From contig VGXE01000013.1 of assembly GCA_016873455.1 (NCBI GenBank), positions 1-41,855 on the forward strand: 41,855 nt of DNA. The letters run 5' to 3'. The stretch is from Nitrospira sp. Lineage in GTDB: Bacteria; Nitrospirota; Nitrospiria; Nitrospirales; Nitrospiraceae. Shown here in pieces: positions 17,481 to 26,304 of this stretch. How positions within the stretch are numbered: position 1 is the first letter of the stretch; every line of letters begins with the position of its first letter. The translations under genes and the position numbers were made by a program. The notes beneath the pieces are model-generated. The model was not told where the DNA came from, did not search any database, and worked only from the letters and a program-made list of their open reading frames with translations.

Positions 17481-18827
17481 ATGTTTGATGCATTAAGCAG
17501 CAAGTTCGAGAACATTTTGAAGAAGCTTCGGGGGCAGGGTGTGCTCACGGAGCAGAATGTCGCCGAGGCACTCAAGGAAGTGCGATTTGCACTGCTTGAA
17601 GCCGACGTCAATTTCAAGATCGTCAAGGATTTCGTCGAGCGGGTCCGCCAGAAAGCCGTGGGCCAAGAGGTCATGCAGAGCCTGACGCCCGGGCATCAGG
17701 TCGTCAAGATCGTCTGGGAAGAATTGAGTGAGATGATGGGGCGTGAGCGCGCGGGGCTTGCGCTCAGTTCCCATCCCCCTACCGTGGTGATGATGGTTGG
17801 CTTGCAGGGCGCCGGCAAAACGACCACCTGCGGCAAGCTGGCCCGTGTGTTCAAGAATCAGGGGAAGCGTGTCCTGTTGGTGGCCGCCGATCCGCGCCGG
17901 CCCGCGGCCGGCGAACAGTTAAGTTCCCTGGGGCGAGATCTTGGGATTGAGGTCTACCGGGCGGATCAGGCGCAGGCGTCGCAGGCGGATGTCGTGCGTA
18001 TTTGCCGGGCCGGTGTTGAGCAGGGGCAGGCGCAGGGATTCGATTTGGTGGTGTTGGACACAGGCGGGCGACTGCATATCGACGAGGAATTGATGGGGGA
18101 ACTCGTCGCGGTGAAAGCAGCGGTGGCCCCGCAAGAGGTGTTGCTCGTCGCCGATGCGATGACCGGTCAGGATGCGGTGACGATGGCGGGCCAGTTCGAC
18201 CAGAAGATCGGTCTGACCGGCGTTATCTTGACAAAGGTGGAAGGTGATGCGCGCGGCGGCGCGGTGTTGTCCATCCGGGCTGTGACCGGCAAGCCGATCA
18301 AGTTTCTCGGCGTGGGGGAAAAGCTGGATGCGTTGGAAGTGTTTCATCCGGACCGCATGGCGTCGCGCATTCTCGGCATGGGCGACGTGTTGTCGCTCAT
18401 CGAAAAGGCGCAAGAAACTCTTTCGCGCGAGCAGGCTGAAGCGGCGCAGAAACGGCTGACCAGCAACACGTTCACGCTGGAGGATTTTCGGGCTCAGCTG
18501 GGACAAATGGGCCGTCTCGGTTCGTTGGATCAGATCCTCGGCATGTTGCCGGGAGGACAAAAGCTCAAGAGCGCGATCGAAGGGGACAAGCCGGAGCGGG
18601 AAATGGGCCGGGTAGCCGCCATGATTGATTCCATGACGATCCGCGAGCGCCGCGATCACACCATTATTAACGGCAGCCGAAAGAAACGGATCGCGCGAGG
18701 CAGCGGCACCAGCGTGCAGGAGGTCAATCGGCTGATCAAGCAGTTTTTGTCGGCGAAGAAACTGGCGAAAGCCATGACCGGTGCAGGGGGGCGGCGGCAG
18801 TTGGCCCAACTCATGCGGTCGATGTGA
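17481..18827 (+). CDS. ffh: Ffh, signal recognition particle protein (SRP54)
   Basis: The GTPase of the signal recognition particle binds 4.5S RNA and signal sequences and docks ribosomes at FtsY on the membrane. It has 448 residues in the N-G-M order. The N helix bundle is at residues 1-85. The G domain has GLQGAGKTTTCGKLA (about 107), DPRRPAAGEQL, DTGGRLHID and TKVEGDARGG. A methionine-bearing M domain follows from about residue 320 (LGQMGRLGSLDQILGMLPGG), with the RNA-binding GSG.S.QEVN stretch near 410. No Shine-Dalgarno is evident before the ATG. It heads the run of ribosome-maturation genes, a common arrangement. Confidence 0.97.
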   Translation: MFDALSSKFENILKKLRGQGVLTEQNVAEALKEVRFALLEADVNFKIVKDFVERVRQKAVGQEVMQSLTPGHQVVKIVWEELSEMMGRERAGLALSSHPPTVVMMVGLQGAGKTTTCGKLARVFKNQGKRVLLVAADPRRPAAGEQLSSLGRDLGIEVYRADQAQASQADVVRICRAGVEQGQAQGFDLVVLDTGGRLHIDEELMGELVAVKAAVAPQEVLLVADAMTGQDAVTMAGQFDQKIGLTGVILTKVEGDARGGAVLSIRAVTGKPIKFLGVGEKLDALEVFHPDRMASRILGMGDVLSLIEKAQETLSREQAEAAQKRLTSNTFTLEDFRAQLGQMGRLGSLDQILGMLPGGQKLKSAIEGDKPEREMGRVAAMIDSMTIRERRDHTIINGSRKKRIARGSGTSVQEVNRLIKQFLSAKKLAKAMTGAGGRRQLAQLMRSM

Positions 18828-18837
18828 AGAGAGGCAG

Positions 18838-18925
18838 TCAGCTGTCAGCGTACAGCTCTTGGCTCGATGGGGTAAGAACAGTTCAATATCAAAAGCTGGA
18901 AGCTGATTGCTGAAAGCTATTCATC
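18838..18925. repeat. Intergenic AGCTGA-type repeats between ffh and rpsP
   Basis: The ffh-rpsP gap is filled with near-tandem, partly inverted words such as CAGTCAGCTGTCAGC, AAAGCTGGAAGCTGA and TTGCTGAAAGCT. Similar words occur at 605-635 and more weakly at 14440-14455. They look like a degenerate dispersed intergenic repeat that can fold back on itself. No function is evident. Confidence 0.4.
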
Positions 18926-18937
18926 AAGGAGGAGACA

Positions 18938-19228
18938 GTGGCTGTTCATTTGAGACTCGCTCGGACAGGTAGACACAAACGTCCCATGTATCGGCTGGTC
19001 GCGGCCGATTCACGCAAAGCGCGGGACGGACGGTTCCTTGAAATTCTTGGGATCTTCGATCCGTTGAAAGAAGCGGGTGTGCCGGAGCTCAAGCAAGAGC
19101 GTGTACTGACCTGGTTGCGGCAAGGCGCGCAACCGTCGGTGACCGTGCGCACCCTGCTTCGCCGGTCCGGCTTGTGGAAACAATTCGAGGCGGAGAAGGC
19201 TGGCCAAAAGGGCGGCGCCGCGAAGTAA
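18938..19228 (+). CDS. rpsP: Ribosomal protein bS16
   Basis: The 96-residue small-subunit protein acts early in 30S assembly. It starts with VHLRLARTGRHKRPMYR (initiator GTG at 18938) and keeps the family's DSRKARDGRFLEILG stretch. A short Lys/Gly/Ala-rich tail follows residue 80. AAGGAGGAGA lies directly upstream. It is the first gene of the rpsP-rimM-trmD-rplS operon; the KH-domain gene often found after rpsP is absent here. Confidence 0.96.
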   Translation: MAVHLRLARTGRHKRPMYRLVAADSRKARDGRFLEILGIFDPLKEAGVPELKQERVLTWLRQGAQPSVTVRTLLRRSGLWKQFEAEKAGQKGGAAK

Positions 19229-19239
19229 GTGCGTGGAAG

Positions 19240-19758
19240 ATGGTCGGCTCGATCCAGACGGTCACAGTCGGACAGATCGGGCGGCCCTTTGGGTTGAAGG
19301 GGCAGGTCAAAGTTAGGCCATTAAGTGATGTGCCAGGCCGATTTGAATCACTGACGGATGTACGATTGGTGGCGAAGGACGGCCGGACGTTGGATACCAG
19401 CGTGAGCACTGTTCGGCATGCGGGAACGGATTTGATCGTGGGATTTGCGGGCCTGACGACACCTGAAGAGGCGAAGGTCTGGTCCGGTGGGTTGATACAG
19501 GCCGCTCGTGGCACCGCCCCCGCGCTTCCGAGCGGACAGTACTATGAATGTGACCTGGTGGGCCTGGACGTGTACACGGACCACGGGCAGCCGCTTGGCG
19601 TGCTGGAAGCAATTTGGGAACTGCCGGGCAATCATGTCTTTGTCGTTCGCCAGGGTTCCAAGGAGACCTTGATTCCTGCAGCCAAGGAATGGGTGACCGC
19701 CGTTGATCTCGAGCGCCGGAGGATGACCGTTCATATCATGGATGGGATGGACGAGTAA
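19240..19758 (+). CDS. rimM: RimM, 16S rRNA processing/30S maturation factor
   Basis: 172 residues. RimM assists maturation of the 30S head domain and binds uS19. The N-terminal beta-barrel has VTVGQIGRPFGLKGQVKVRPL and the C-terminal PRC-barrel has YYECDLVGLDVYTDHGQPLG. The ATG at 19240 is chosen because it starts just before the first conserved strand; it lies 11 bp after rpsP. Its stop is one base from trmD. Confidence 0.95.
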   Translation: MVGSIQTVTVGQIGRPFGLKGQVKVRPLSDVPGRFESLTDVRLVAKDGRTLDTSVSTVRHAGTDLIVGFAGLTTPEEAKVWSGGLIQAARGTAPALPSGQYYECDLVGLDVYTDHGQPLGVLEAIWELPGNHVFVVRQGSKETLIPAAKEWVTAVDLERRRMTVHIMDGMDE

Positions 19759-19759
19759 G

Positions 19760-20545
19760 ATGTTGCGGTTCGACGTGCTGACATTGTTCCCGGATATGGT
19801 GGCTCCCGTCCTGGGACAGAGTATGCTCAAGCGCGCTCAGGAGAAGGGGCTGCTTCATGTCACGGTGCGCAATCTCCGGGACTTTACCGATGACCGCCAC
19901 AAGGTGGCGGATGACGTGCCATACGGCGGCGGCGCCGGGATGGTGATGAAGGCGGAACCGATATTGCGCGCGGTTGATGCCTTGAGGGAAGACGCGCAGG
20001 CGTGCGGTGAGACGATCCGGTTGCTGTTTCCGTCGCCTCACGGTCGGCCATTCACGCAGGACTATGCGCAACGTCTGGCGGGTGAAGCGCGCCGCATCGT
20101 GATTCTCTGTGGCCATTATGAGGGAATCGATGAACGGGTCCGGACGGCCCTGGCACCGGAAGAGGTGTCTGTGGGCGACTATGTGTTGACCGGCGGCGAA
20201 CTGCCGGCACTGGTCTTGATCGATGCGGCGGCCCGGTTGGTCCCGGGCGTGTTGGGTGATCCGCAGTCTATGGTCGAAGAGTCATTTACGGATTCTCTCT
20301 TGGAGTATCCGCACTATACGAGGCCGGCGGAGGTGCGTGGCCTGGGTGTCCCGGACATCCTGTTGTCCGGGCATCATGAAGCGATTCGCCTGTGGCGCAG
20401 GAAGCAGGCGTTGCGGAGCACGTATCTGAGGCGGCCCGATCTCCTCAGAGATCGAGTCCTGACGAGTGAAGATCAACGGTTGTTGAATGAGTTGTTGAAT
20501 GAAGGCGTCGCGATGGCGCCGGTACGTAGCGGGGAGGAGGGATAA
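19760..20545 (+). CDS. trmD: TrmD, tRNA (guanine37-N1)-methyltransferase
   Basis: 261 residues. TrmD methylates G37 next to the anticodon using S-adenosylmethionine, which prevents +1 frameshifting. The knotted SPOUT fold is indicated by [10 protein letters not shown] at the start, [25 protein letters not shown] and the knot segment [20 protein letters not shown]. The catalytic Asp region lies in [17 protein letters not shown]. The ATG at 19760 starts one base after the rimM stop. rplS follows 4 bp after its stop. Confidence 0.96.
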   Translation: MLRFDVLTLFPDMVAPVLGQSMLKRAQEKGLLHVTVRNLRDFTDDRHKVADDVPYGGGAGMVMKAEPILRAVDALREDAQACGETIRLLFPSPHGRPFTQDYAQRLAGEARRIVILCGHYEGIDERVRTALAPEEVSVGDYVLTGGELPALVLIDAAARLVPGVLGDPQSMVEESFTDSLLEYPHYTRPAEVRGLGVPDILLSGHHEAIRLWRRKQALRSTYLRRPDLLRDRVLTSEDQRLLNELLNEGVAMAPVRSGEEG

Positions 20546-20549
20546 GTCG

Positions 20550-20963
20550 ATGAATCAGTTAGAGCGCATTCAGCGGTCCTTAACAAAAAAATCACCGCCG
20601 AGCTTTGAAATCGGGGACGTCGTCAAAGTCCACGTCAAAGTCGTCGAAGGCGATAAGGAACGCATCCAGGTGTACGAAGGCACGGTGATCGCTCGCAAGG
20701 GATCCTTGAATACAGAGATGTTCACCGTTCGGAAACTGTCCTACGGCGTCGGTGTTGAGCGAATTTTCCCGGTGCATTCACCGATCGTTTCGAAGGTCGA
20801 TGTCGTTCGGCAAGGACGGGTGCGGCGGGCGAAGCTCTATTACTTGCGTGGAAAGAAAGGGCGGTTCGCCAAAGTAGAAGAGCGCGAGTTTGTCGGTGAG
20901 GGCAAGTCATCCGCCCAGCCGGCTGCCGTTCAAGCCGCTCCGGAAGAGCCTGCGAAGGCCTAG
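20550..20963 (+). CDS. rplS: Ribosomal protein bL19
   Basis: The 137-residue large-subunit protein lies at the subunit interface. It has the family core [52 protein letters not shown] and [14 protein letters not shown]. An Ala/Pro/Glu-rich tail of about 20 residues extends beyond the usual end. The start at 20550 is preceded by GGAGG and begins MNQLERIQ, as in the family. Confidence 0.95.
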   Translation: MNQLERIQRSLTKKSPPSFEIGDVVKVHVKVVEGDKERIQVYEGTVIARKGSLNTEMFTVRKLSYGVGVERIFPVHSPIVSKVDVVRQGRVRRAKLYYLRGKKGRFAKVEEREFVGEGKSSAQPAAVQAAPEEPAKA

Positions 20964-21038
20964 ATACCCGGTTGCCACGGTCTTGCCGAGTGCAGGAGAC
21001 GCTTGTCTCATACAGAGCCGTGATCGGGAGCGAGCCTG

Positions 21039-21689
21039 ATGGGGCCTGCCGATGAGTTCGAGCAAGAAGCCCGGCGGCGCGGATATCGCCGTGTTGCCGG
21101 CATCGACGAAGCGGGACGCGGGCCGTTGGCCGGTCCGGTCGTCGCGGCGGCCGTGATTCTGCCCATCCATGTCAAGCTGACCGGCGTTGACGATTCCAAA
21201 CAGCTTCCCGAAGCGGAACGGGAACGGCTGTATGACGCGATCATGGACAAAGCGGTCGGTGTCGGGATCGGGTCGGCTGATGCCGGTGAGATCGATGCCC
21301 TCAACATTCTAGAAGCGTCCCGTCTGGCCATGTGCCGGGCGATCGCCAACTTGGACTCCGCTCCGGACTATCTCCTGACAGATGCTGTCGCGCTGCCGGC
21401 CCTTCATGTCCCGCAGCGCCCGATCATCAAAGGTGATGCGCTGTCGCTCTCAATCGCCGCGGCGTCGATCATCGCGAAAGTCACACGGGATCGTCTGATG
21501 GCGGGGTACCACGAGACGTTTCCGCAGTATAATTTCCTGTCGCACAAGGGGTACGGCACGGCGGAGCATCTGCGTATGTTGGCGCGGTTCGGGCCCTGCC
21601 CCATCCACCGGCGGACGTTTGCGCCGGTGCGAGATGCGGTTGCCTTGGCACGGACTGCTGAACTCAGCGTTGCGGGGTCGGCCGGGTAG
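21039..21689 (+). CDS. rnhB: RnhB, ribonuclease HII
   Basis: 216 residues. RNase HII cuts the RNA strand of RNA-DNA hybrids and single ribonucleotides embedded in DNA. It begins with the metal-binding motif GIDEAGRGPLAGPVVAAAV (Asp and Glu of the DEDD set). KGDALSLSIAAASIIAKVTRDR follows, and the late Y..HKGYGT motif is present. GGGAGCGAG precedes the ATG. It is part of the common rplS-rnhB-yraN arrangement. Confidence 0.95.
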   Translation: MGPADEFEQEARRRGYRRVAGIDEAGRGPLAGPVVAAAVILPIHVKLTGVDDSKQLPEAERERLYDAIMDKAVGVGIGSADAGEIDALNILEASRLAMCRAIANLDSAPDYLLTDAVALPALHVPQRPIIKGDALSLSIAAASIIAKVTRDRLMAGYHETFPQYNFLSHKGYGTAEHLRMLARFGPCPIHRRTFAPVRDAVALARTAELSVAGSAG

Positions 21690-21703
21690 TCCAACTCATC
21701 TCC

Positions 21704-22090
21704 ATGAACAGGCCCAATTCGATGGATCCCCGGCATCAGTTCGGACGAGCCAGCGAATTGTTGGCAGAGCGGTTCTTGCAGGCCAAGGGCTATCGGATCT
21801 TGGCGCGAAATCTGCGGACGACGTTGGGTGAACTGGACCTCGCGGCCGAAGACCAGGGCGTATTGGTCTTTGTCGAAGTGAAGGCTCGGGCGACGGAGGC
21901 CTTTGGTGGCGCAATGCTGGCCGTGGATCGGCGGAAACAGGCCAAACTCGTGCGGCTGGCGTCTCAATATTTGGCGCACCACCACCTGTCGGATCGATCC
22001 TCCCGATTCGACATCGTCTTGGTGCAGGGACACCCGTCTTCAGAAAGTCGCATCGAACATCTTCAGAATGCATTCGATGCCGATACCTAG
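21704..22090 (+). CDS. YraN/UPF0102 family nuclease-like protein
   Basis: 128 residues with the restriction-endonuclease-like fold typical of UPF0102: GRASELLAERFL, the GELDLAAEDQG motif (Glu and Asp) and FVEVKAR (Glu and Lys of the PD-(D/E)xK type). Family members are presumed DNA nucleases or recombination factors, but their role is not established. It starts 14 bp after rnhB with no clear ribosome site; an internal ATG at 21722 is an alternative. Confidence 0.88.
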   Translation: MNRPNSMDPRHQFGRASELLAERFLQAKGYRILARNLRTTLGELDLAAEDQGVLVFVEVKARATEAFGGAMLAVDRRKQAKLVRLASQYLAHHHLSDRSSRFDIVLVQGHPSSESRIEHLQNAFDADT

Positions 22091-22123
22091 ACCGTTGGCG
22101 GGGAGAAGCGGCCGAAGGACACG

Positions 22124-22795
22124 ATGATTCAGCTGATCCATGTGTCGAAGAGCTATGACCGCCGTGTTGCGTTGTCCGACCTGACCCTGGAAATCGGGAA
22201 GGGAGAGTTCGTCCTGCTCATGGGCCCGAGCGGAGCGGGGAAGTCCACGTTACTGCGCATGCTGATCGGGGAGGAACGGCCTGATCAAGGCCAAATTTTT
22301 GTGCAGGGCAAGAATGTCGGCCAACTGAGACAGTCGGAGGTACCCTACCTTCGCCGCAAGATCGGGACGGTCTTCCAAGAGTTTCACCTGCTCCCCAAGA
22401 AATCCGTGTTCGAGAATGTGGCGCTGCCCTTGCTTGTGCAACGGTCTTCGGCGGCGGATATCCGCCGCAAGGTGACGGAAGCGTTGCGAGCGGTCGGCGT
22501 CGAGCATAAAAAAGACCAGTCACCTGCCAGTCTCTCAACAGGGGAGCAGCAGCGGGTCTGCATTGCGCGGGCGATCGTCAACGGACCGGTGGTGCTTCTG
22601 GCGGATGAGCCGACGGGAAATCTGGATCCTGAACGGACCGCAGAGATCATCGAACTGTTCAAGTTGATCAATGCCCGGGGCACGACCGTTGTGGTGGCCA
22701 CCCATGACCCTCATGTGATGGCGCTGGTCAACCGGCGCGTGATGACGCTGATCCAGGGGGTGCTCATGCCTGAGGTGCAGAGAGGCGACGCGTAG
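22124..22795 (+). CDS. ftsE: FtsE, cell-division ABC ATPase
   Basis: 223 residues. FtsE is the cytoplasmic ATPase that drives FtsX and so activates peptidoglycan hydrolases at the septum. Walker A is GPSGAGKST at about residues 36-44, the Q-loop follows in TVFQEFHLLP, and Walker B is VVLLADEPTGNLD. The H-loop is VVVATHDP. The signature reads LSTGEQQRV, with Thr where most FtsE proteins have Gly (LSGGEQQRV). It is followed 4 bp later by ftsX. Confidence 0.95.
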   Translation: MIQLIHVSKSYDRRVALSDLTLEIGKGEFVLLMGPSGAGKSTLLRMLIGEERPDQGQIFVQGKNVGQLRQSEVPYLRRKIGTVFQEFHLLPKKSVFENVALPLLVQRSSAADIRRKVTEALRAVGVEHKKDQSPASLSTGEQQRVCIARAIVNGPVVLLADEPTGNLDPERTAEIIELFKLINARGTTVVVATHDPHVMALVNRRVMTLIQGVLMPEVQRGDA

Positions 22796-22799
22796 CGGT

Positions 22800-23699
22800 A
22801 TGCGATGGCTCGTCTATCTTTTTCGTGAAGCGTGGACGAATCTGCGGACGAACCGCACCACCACGATGGTGGCAATCGTCACCACGGCGTTCACGCTGAC
22901 GTGCGTCGGGATCTTTGTGCTCTCGTATGTGAATCTTCGTCATGCGGCGAATTGGTTGCAGGAAGACATCAAGGTGATCGTCTATTTGGATGACCGGCTC
23001 CCACCGGAAGCCATCCAAGAGCTTGAAGACACGCTCAAGGCCGATCGAATGGTAGGGGGCCTTTTCTATATCTCGAAAGACCAGGCACTCGGTGAATTTC
23101 GAGCACAATTTCCGTCCGACTCTCATTTGCTCGAAGGGCTTGGAGAGAATCCTTTACCGGCGTCGTTTGTCGTCACGCCGGCGCCGAACTATCGGTCGTT
23201 GGATTCGGTGAATCGGTGGGCGGAGCGGGTCACCATCATGCCTGGCGTGGCCAAAGTCGATTACAATCAGGAGTGGATCGATGCACTGGCCGGATTGATC
23301 CGGTATATCGAGCTGGCGGCGATCAGTGTGGGGGTGATCCTCTCCATGGCCGCCATCACCATTATCGGGAACACAATCAGGCTGGCATTGTTCGCCAGGC
23401 GGGAAGAGATTGAGATTCTTCGCCTCATCGGGGCCACGCGCGCCTTTATCCGGATCCCCTATGTCATCGAGGGCGCCGTGTTGGGGGTCTGCGGCAGTAC
23501 GCTGTCGCTAGGCATCCTGAAGCTGGGATTTGAGTTGTTCCGTCGGCAAATCGGTTCGGTTGGACGATTCAGCGGGATTGAGAGCCTGGTGACATTTCTT
23601 CCGATATCAGGCTGCGCGGCGTTTGTCGGGGTCGGGATGGTCCTGGGAATTGCCGGCAGCATGGTGTCCCTGCGCAGGTTTGGGGAGGCGCGAGGATGA
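22800..23699 (+). CDS. ftsX: FtsX, cell-division membrane protein
   Basis: The 299-residue permease-like partner of FtsE. The first membrane segment (about residues 24-45) is followed by an extracytoplasmic domain (about 46-165), which in the family binds the hydrolase or its activator. Three C-terminal segments form the FtsX domain, with the conserved EEIEILRLIGATRAFIR cytoplasmic loop. The stop overlaps the start of the EnvC-like gene in an ATGA, so the two are translationally coupled. This supports the two proteins acting together. Confidence 0.95.
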   Translation: MRWLVYLFREAWTNLRTNRTTTMVAIVTTAFTLTCVGIFVLSYVNLRHAANWLQEDIKVIVYLDDRLPPEAIQELEDTLKADRMVGGLFYISKDQALGEFRAQFPSDSHLLEGLGENPLPASFVVTPAPNYRSLDSVNRWAERVTIMPGVAKVDYNQEWIDALAGLIRYIELAAISVGVILSMAAITIIGNTIRLALFARREEIEILRLIGATRAFIRIPYVIEGAVLGVCGSTLSLGILKLGFELFRRQIGSVGRFSGIESLVTFLPISGCAAFVGVGMVLGIAGSMVSLRRFGEARG

Positions 23700-24880
23700 G
23701 GCCGTGGCTTGCGGCGATCGTCTGGTGCCTGTCGATGTGGAGCGGGTGGGGGGCTAGTGCCGTTGCGGCGAGTGATCCCATTGTCGAAAAGATCGAGAAG
23801 GAACGTAAAACCCTCGAACAATTGAAAGGAAAGATCGAGGAAAAACGAAAACGAGCGGAGGAAGCCGAGAAGAAACGAGAGTCAGTTTTGCAGGGTATTC
23901 AATCGTTGGACGAACGACTGGTTCGCCATCGCCAAGATCATCATGAGATCACGAAGAAGCTGCGCAAGAAGGACCGGGAAATTGAAAATATCACGGAGCA
24001 TATCGGGGTGATTCGCACCGGCATTGAAGAGCGGCGAGAGGCCATCCTGGCGCGGTTCCGAGTGCAATATATGGAAGGACGGTTCGGCTATGTGAAAGCG
24101 CTGCTGGCGTCAGGCTCCTATGCGGATTTTCAGCGCCGCCGCCAGTATGTGTCGACGTTGTCTCAAAAGGAGTACGAATTGCTGTCCTCGTTTCGGGAGG
24201 ATATGGCCCGCATGGAGCAGGCCGAGCGTCAACGGGCCGAGGCGCGGGCCGGCATGGTGGCATTCAAGGAGAGTATCGAAAAGAAGGTCACGGAGATCCG
24301 TGCCACTCAAAAAGAGAAGAAGGTGTACCTGGCAAAGATTACGCAAGAAAAAGACGCGTATAATCGGACCGTCGAGGAGCTCGAGCGCTCGGCGTCCCGA
24401 GTGGACAGTTTGCTGCGGGAATTGGAAGCCCGCCGCCGGGCGATGGCGAGTAAGCCGAAGCCCATGCCGGTTCCTTCTCGTGGGGCCAAAGGTGCGTTGC
24501 CCTGGCCAGCCGACGGGCAGGTCGTGTCGTTCTTTGGCCGTCAAAAACATCCGACATTCAATACCTATGTTCAGCGTAAAGGGATAGAAATCAGGACAAA
24601 AGAGGGCAGCTTGATCCATGCCGTGATGCCCGGTGCCGTGGTCTATGCGGACTGGTTGAAAGGCTATGGACTCGTTATAATCCTCGACCATGCCAATGGG
24701 TTCTTCTCCCTCTATGCCCATGCCGCCAAGATTCTGGCTAAAGTCGGTGAGCAGGTCGCCGAAGGGTACCCGATCGGAGAAACCGGAGATACGGGCGTGA
24801 TTGGAGAAAATACTTTATACTTCGAGTTACGCGAAGGGGCTGACCCGGTGGATCCGCTCCAATGGTTGGTGAAGCGGTAA
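23696..24880 (+). CDS. envC: EnvC-like murein hydrolase activator
   Basis: The 394-residue protein has a signal peptide ending near AVAAS. A long charged coiled coil runs from about residue 25 to 250 (KIEKERKTLEQLKGKIEEK onward), followed by a LytM/M23 domain (about 265-394). The LytM zinc ligands look lost: the first HxxxD site reads RKGIEI, and the final HxH-like site reads LYFELR. This is the EnvC situation, an activator of amidases rather than an enzyme. The start overlaps the ftsX stop by 4 bases. It probably carries the FtsEX signal to a septal amidase encoded elsewhere. Confidence 0.9.
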   Translation: MRPWLAAIVWCLSMWSGWGASAVAASDPIVEKIEKERKTLEQLKGKIEEKRKRAEEAEKKRESVLQGIQSLDERLVRHRQDHHEITKKLRKKDREIENITEHIGVIRTGIEERREAILARFRVQYMEGRFGYVKALLASGSYADFQRRRQYVSTLSQKEYELLSSFREDMARMEQAERQRAEARAGMVAFKESIEKKVTEIRATQKEKKVYLAKITQEKDAYNRTVEELERSASRVDSLLRELEARRRAMASKPKPMPVPSRGAKGALPWPADGQVVSFFGRQKHPTFNTYVQRKGIEIRTKEGSLIHAVMPGAVVYADWLKGYGLVIILDHANGFFSLYAHAAKILAKVGEQVAEGYPIGETGDTGVIGENTLYFELREGADPVDPLQWLVKR

Positions 24881-24934
24881 TGTAGCCACGCGAAGTTTCA
24901 CCGGATGGTACAACGGAAAGAAGGGATATCGACG

Positions 24935-26302
24935 ATGATAGATCAGCAGCCGCGGCGAAAGTCTTGGGTGGTCGTCCCGATGATTGCGATCGCGCTTCTC
25001 GGCGGGGTCGTGATCGGTAAGGGTTGGGAGCGGACGGGCCATGCCAGCGAAACGTATGAGGAGCTCAAGACCTTTTCCGAGGTACTCAATCAGGTACAGA
25101 GACACTATGTAGACGAGACGAAAGCCAAGGATCTGATCCAAGGGGCCATTCGAGGGATGCTGGCGACGCTGGATCCCCATTCCGCATACATGACTCCCGA
25201 AATGTATAAGGAGATGCAAGTCGAGACGAAGGGAGAGTTCGGCGGCGTGGGCATTCAAATCGGCGTGAAGGACAATCGGTTAGCCGTCATCGCCCCGATT
25301 GAAGGCACCCCGGCGCACCGGGCCGGCATCAAGGCCGGTGATTTCATTGTGAAAGTGAACGACGAGACGACGAAAGATCTCACACTGATGGATGCCGTGC
25401 AGAAGATGCGCGGGCCGAAAGGCAGCAAGGTGAATTTGACGATTCAACGGGACGGCACGCCGGATCCGCTGGTCTTCACCTTGGTCCGCGACACCATCAA
25501 GATCGAGAGTGTGAAATCCAAGATGATCGACAATCTCGGCTATGTGCGGCTCACGCAGTTCCAGGAGGCGACGGGCAGGGATCTGGCCAAGGCGATCAAG
25601 CAGTTCAGGGAACAAAAGGCACAAGGTGCCATTATCGATTTGCGGAATAATCCCGGCGGATTGCTGACGGCGGCCGTCGATGTTTCCGAACAATTTCTTC
25701 CCAGCGGGAAGCTGGTGGTCTACACCAAAAGCCGGGACGGCAAAGAAGACGAATGGTTCGCCAAATCCAAAGATCAAATGGAGGACTTGCCGGTCATTGT
25801 GCTGGTAAATGAAGGTTCGGCGAGTGCGTCGGAGATCGTGGCGGGCGCGCTCCAAGATTGGGGGCGGGCAGTGATTGTTGGGACGACGTCATTCGGCAAA
25901 GGATCAGTCCAGACAATATTGGCGCTTGGAGACGGATCGGGGCTTCGTCTGACGACGGCGAAGTATTACACGCCGAAGGGGCGGACGATCCAATCAACTG
26001 GTATTACTCCCGATATCGTGGTGAAGCTCGCTACGCCGCCGGCCGCGAAGGCTGGTGAGGGCAAACCGGGTGAAAAAGAAGCAGAGTCCAAGTCTCCGAA
26101 ACCTTCCAATGGGAAAGACACGCCTCCAGCCGGTGTCAAGTCTCCGGATGAAGCCGGTTCTAAGAACGGGACTTCTCCGCCGGCGCCCTCCGCTGAGGCG
26201 CTTGGTGAGTTGTCGCTTGAACAAGATGCCCAGTTGCAGAAGGCGGTGGAGCTGCTGAAGAGTTGGAAGATTTTCAAGGAGATGAAACCAGCCGTATCGT
26301 AG
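24935..26302 (+). CDS. ctpA: S41-family C-terminal processing peptidase (CtpA/Prc type)
   Basis: The 455-residue protein has an N-terminal membrane anchor or signal (VVVPMIAIALLGGVVIGKG). A PDZ domain lies at about residues 90-175 (GEFGGVGIQIGVKDNRLAVI). The S41 serine protease core has the nucleophile in NEGSASASEIVAGAL and the general-base Lys in SFGKGSVQT. A Pro/Lys/Ser/Glu-rich linker of about 50 residues separates the core from a short terminal helix. The ATG at 24935 has AAGAAGGG upstream; an in-frame ATG at 24905 lacks one. It follows envC closely, as in many Gram-negative bacteria. It probably trims periplasmic or division-linked proteins. Confidence 0.93.
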   Translation: MIDQQPRRKSWVVVPMIAIALLGGVVIGKGWERTGHASETYEELKTFSEVLNQVQRHYVDETKAKDLIQGAIRGMLATLDPHSAYMTPEMYKEMQVETKGEFGGVGIQIGVKDNRLAVIAPIEGTPAHRAGIKAGDFIVKVNDETTKDLTLMDAVQKMRGPKGSKVNLTIQRDGTPDPLVFTLVRDTIKIESVKSKMIDNLGYVRLTQFQEATGRDLAKAIKQFREQKAQGAIIDLRNNPGGLLTAAVDVSEQFLPSGKLVVYTKSRDGKEDEWFAKSKDQMEDLPVIVLVNEGSASASEIVAGALQDWGRAVIVGTTSFGKGSVQTILALGDGSGLRLTTAKYYTPKGRTIQSTGITPDIVVKLATPPAAKAGEGKPGEKEAESKSPKPSNGKDTPPAGVKSPDEAGSKNGTSPPAPSAEALGELSLEQDAQLQKAVELLKSWKIFKEMKPAVS

Positions 26303-26304
26303 GG

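Noticed and set aside
16970..17674. Long form (234 codons) of the DUF4321 gene
   Set aside because: The extra N-terminal part is low-complexity and antisense to ffh; the GTG at 17230 has a ribosome site and gives the family length.
18828..18937. 4.5S RNA or tRNA gene between ffh and rpsP
   Set aside because: The sequence is degenerate repeat; no GGAA-tetraloop SRP core or cloverleaf is visible.
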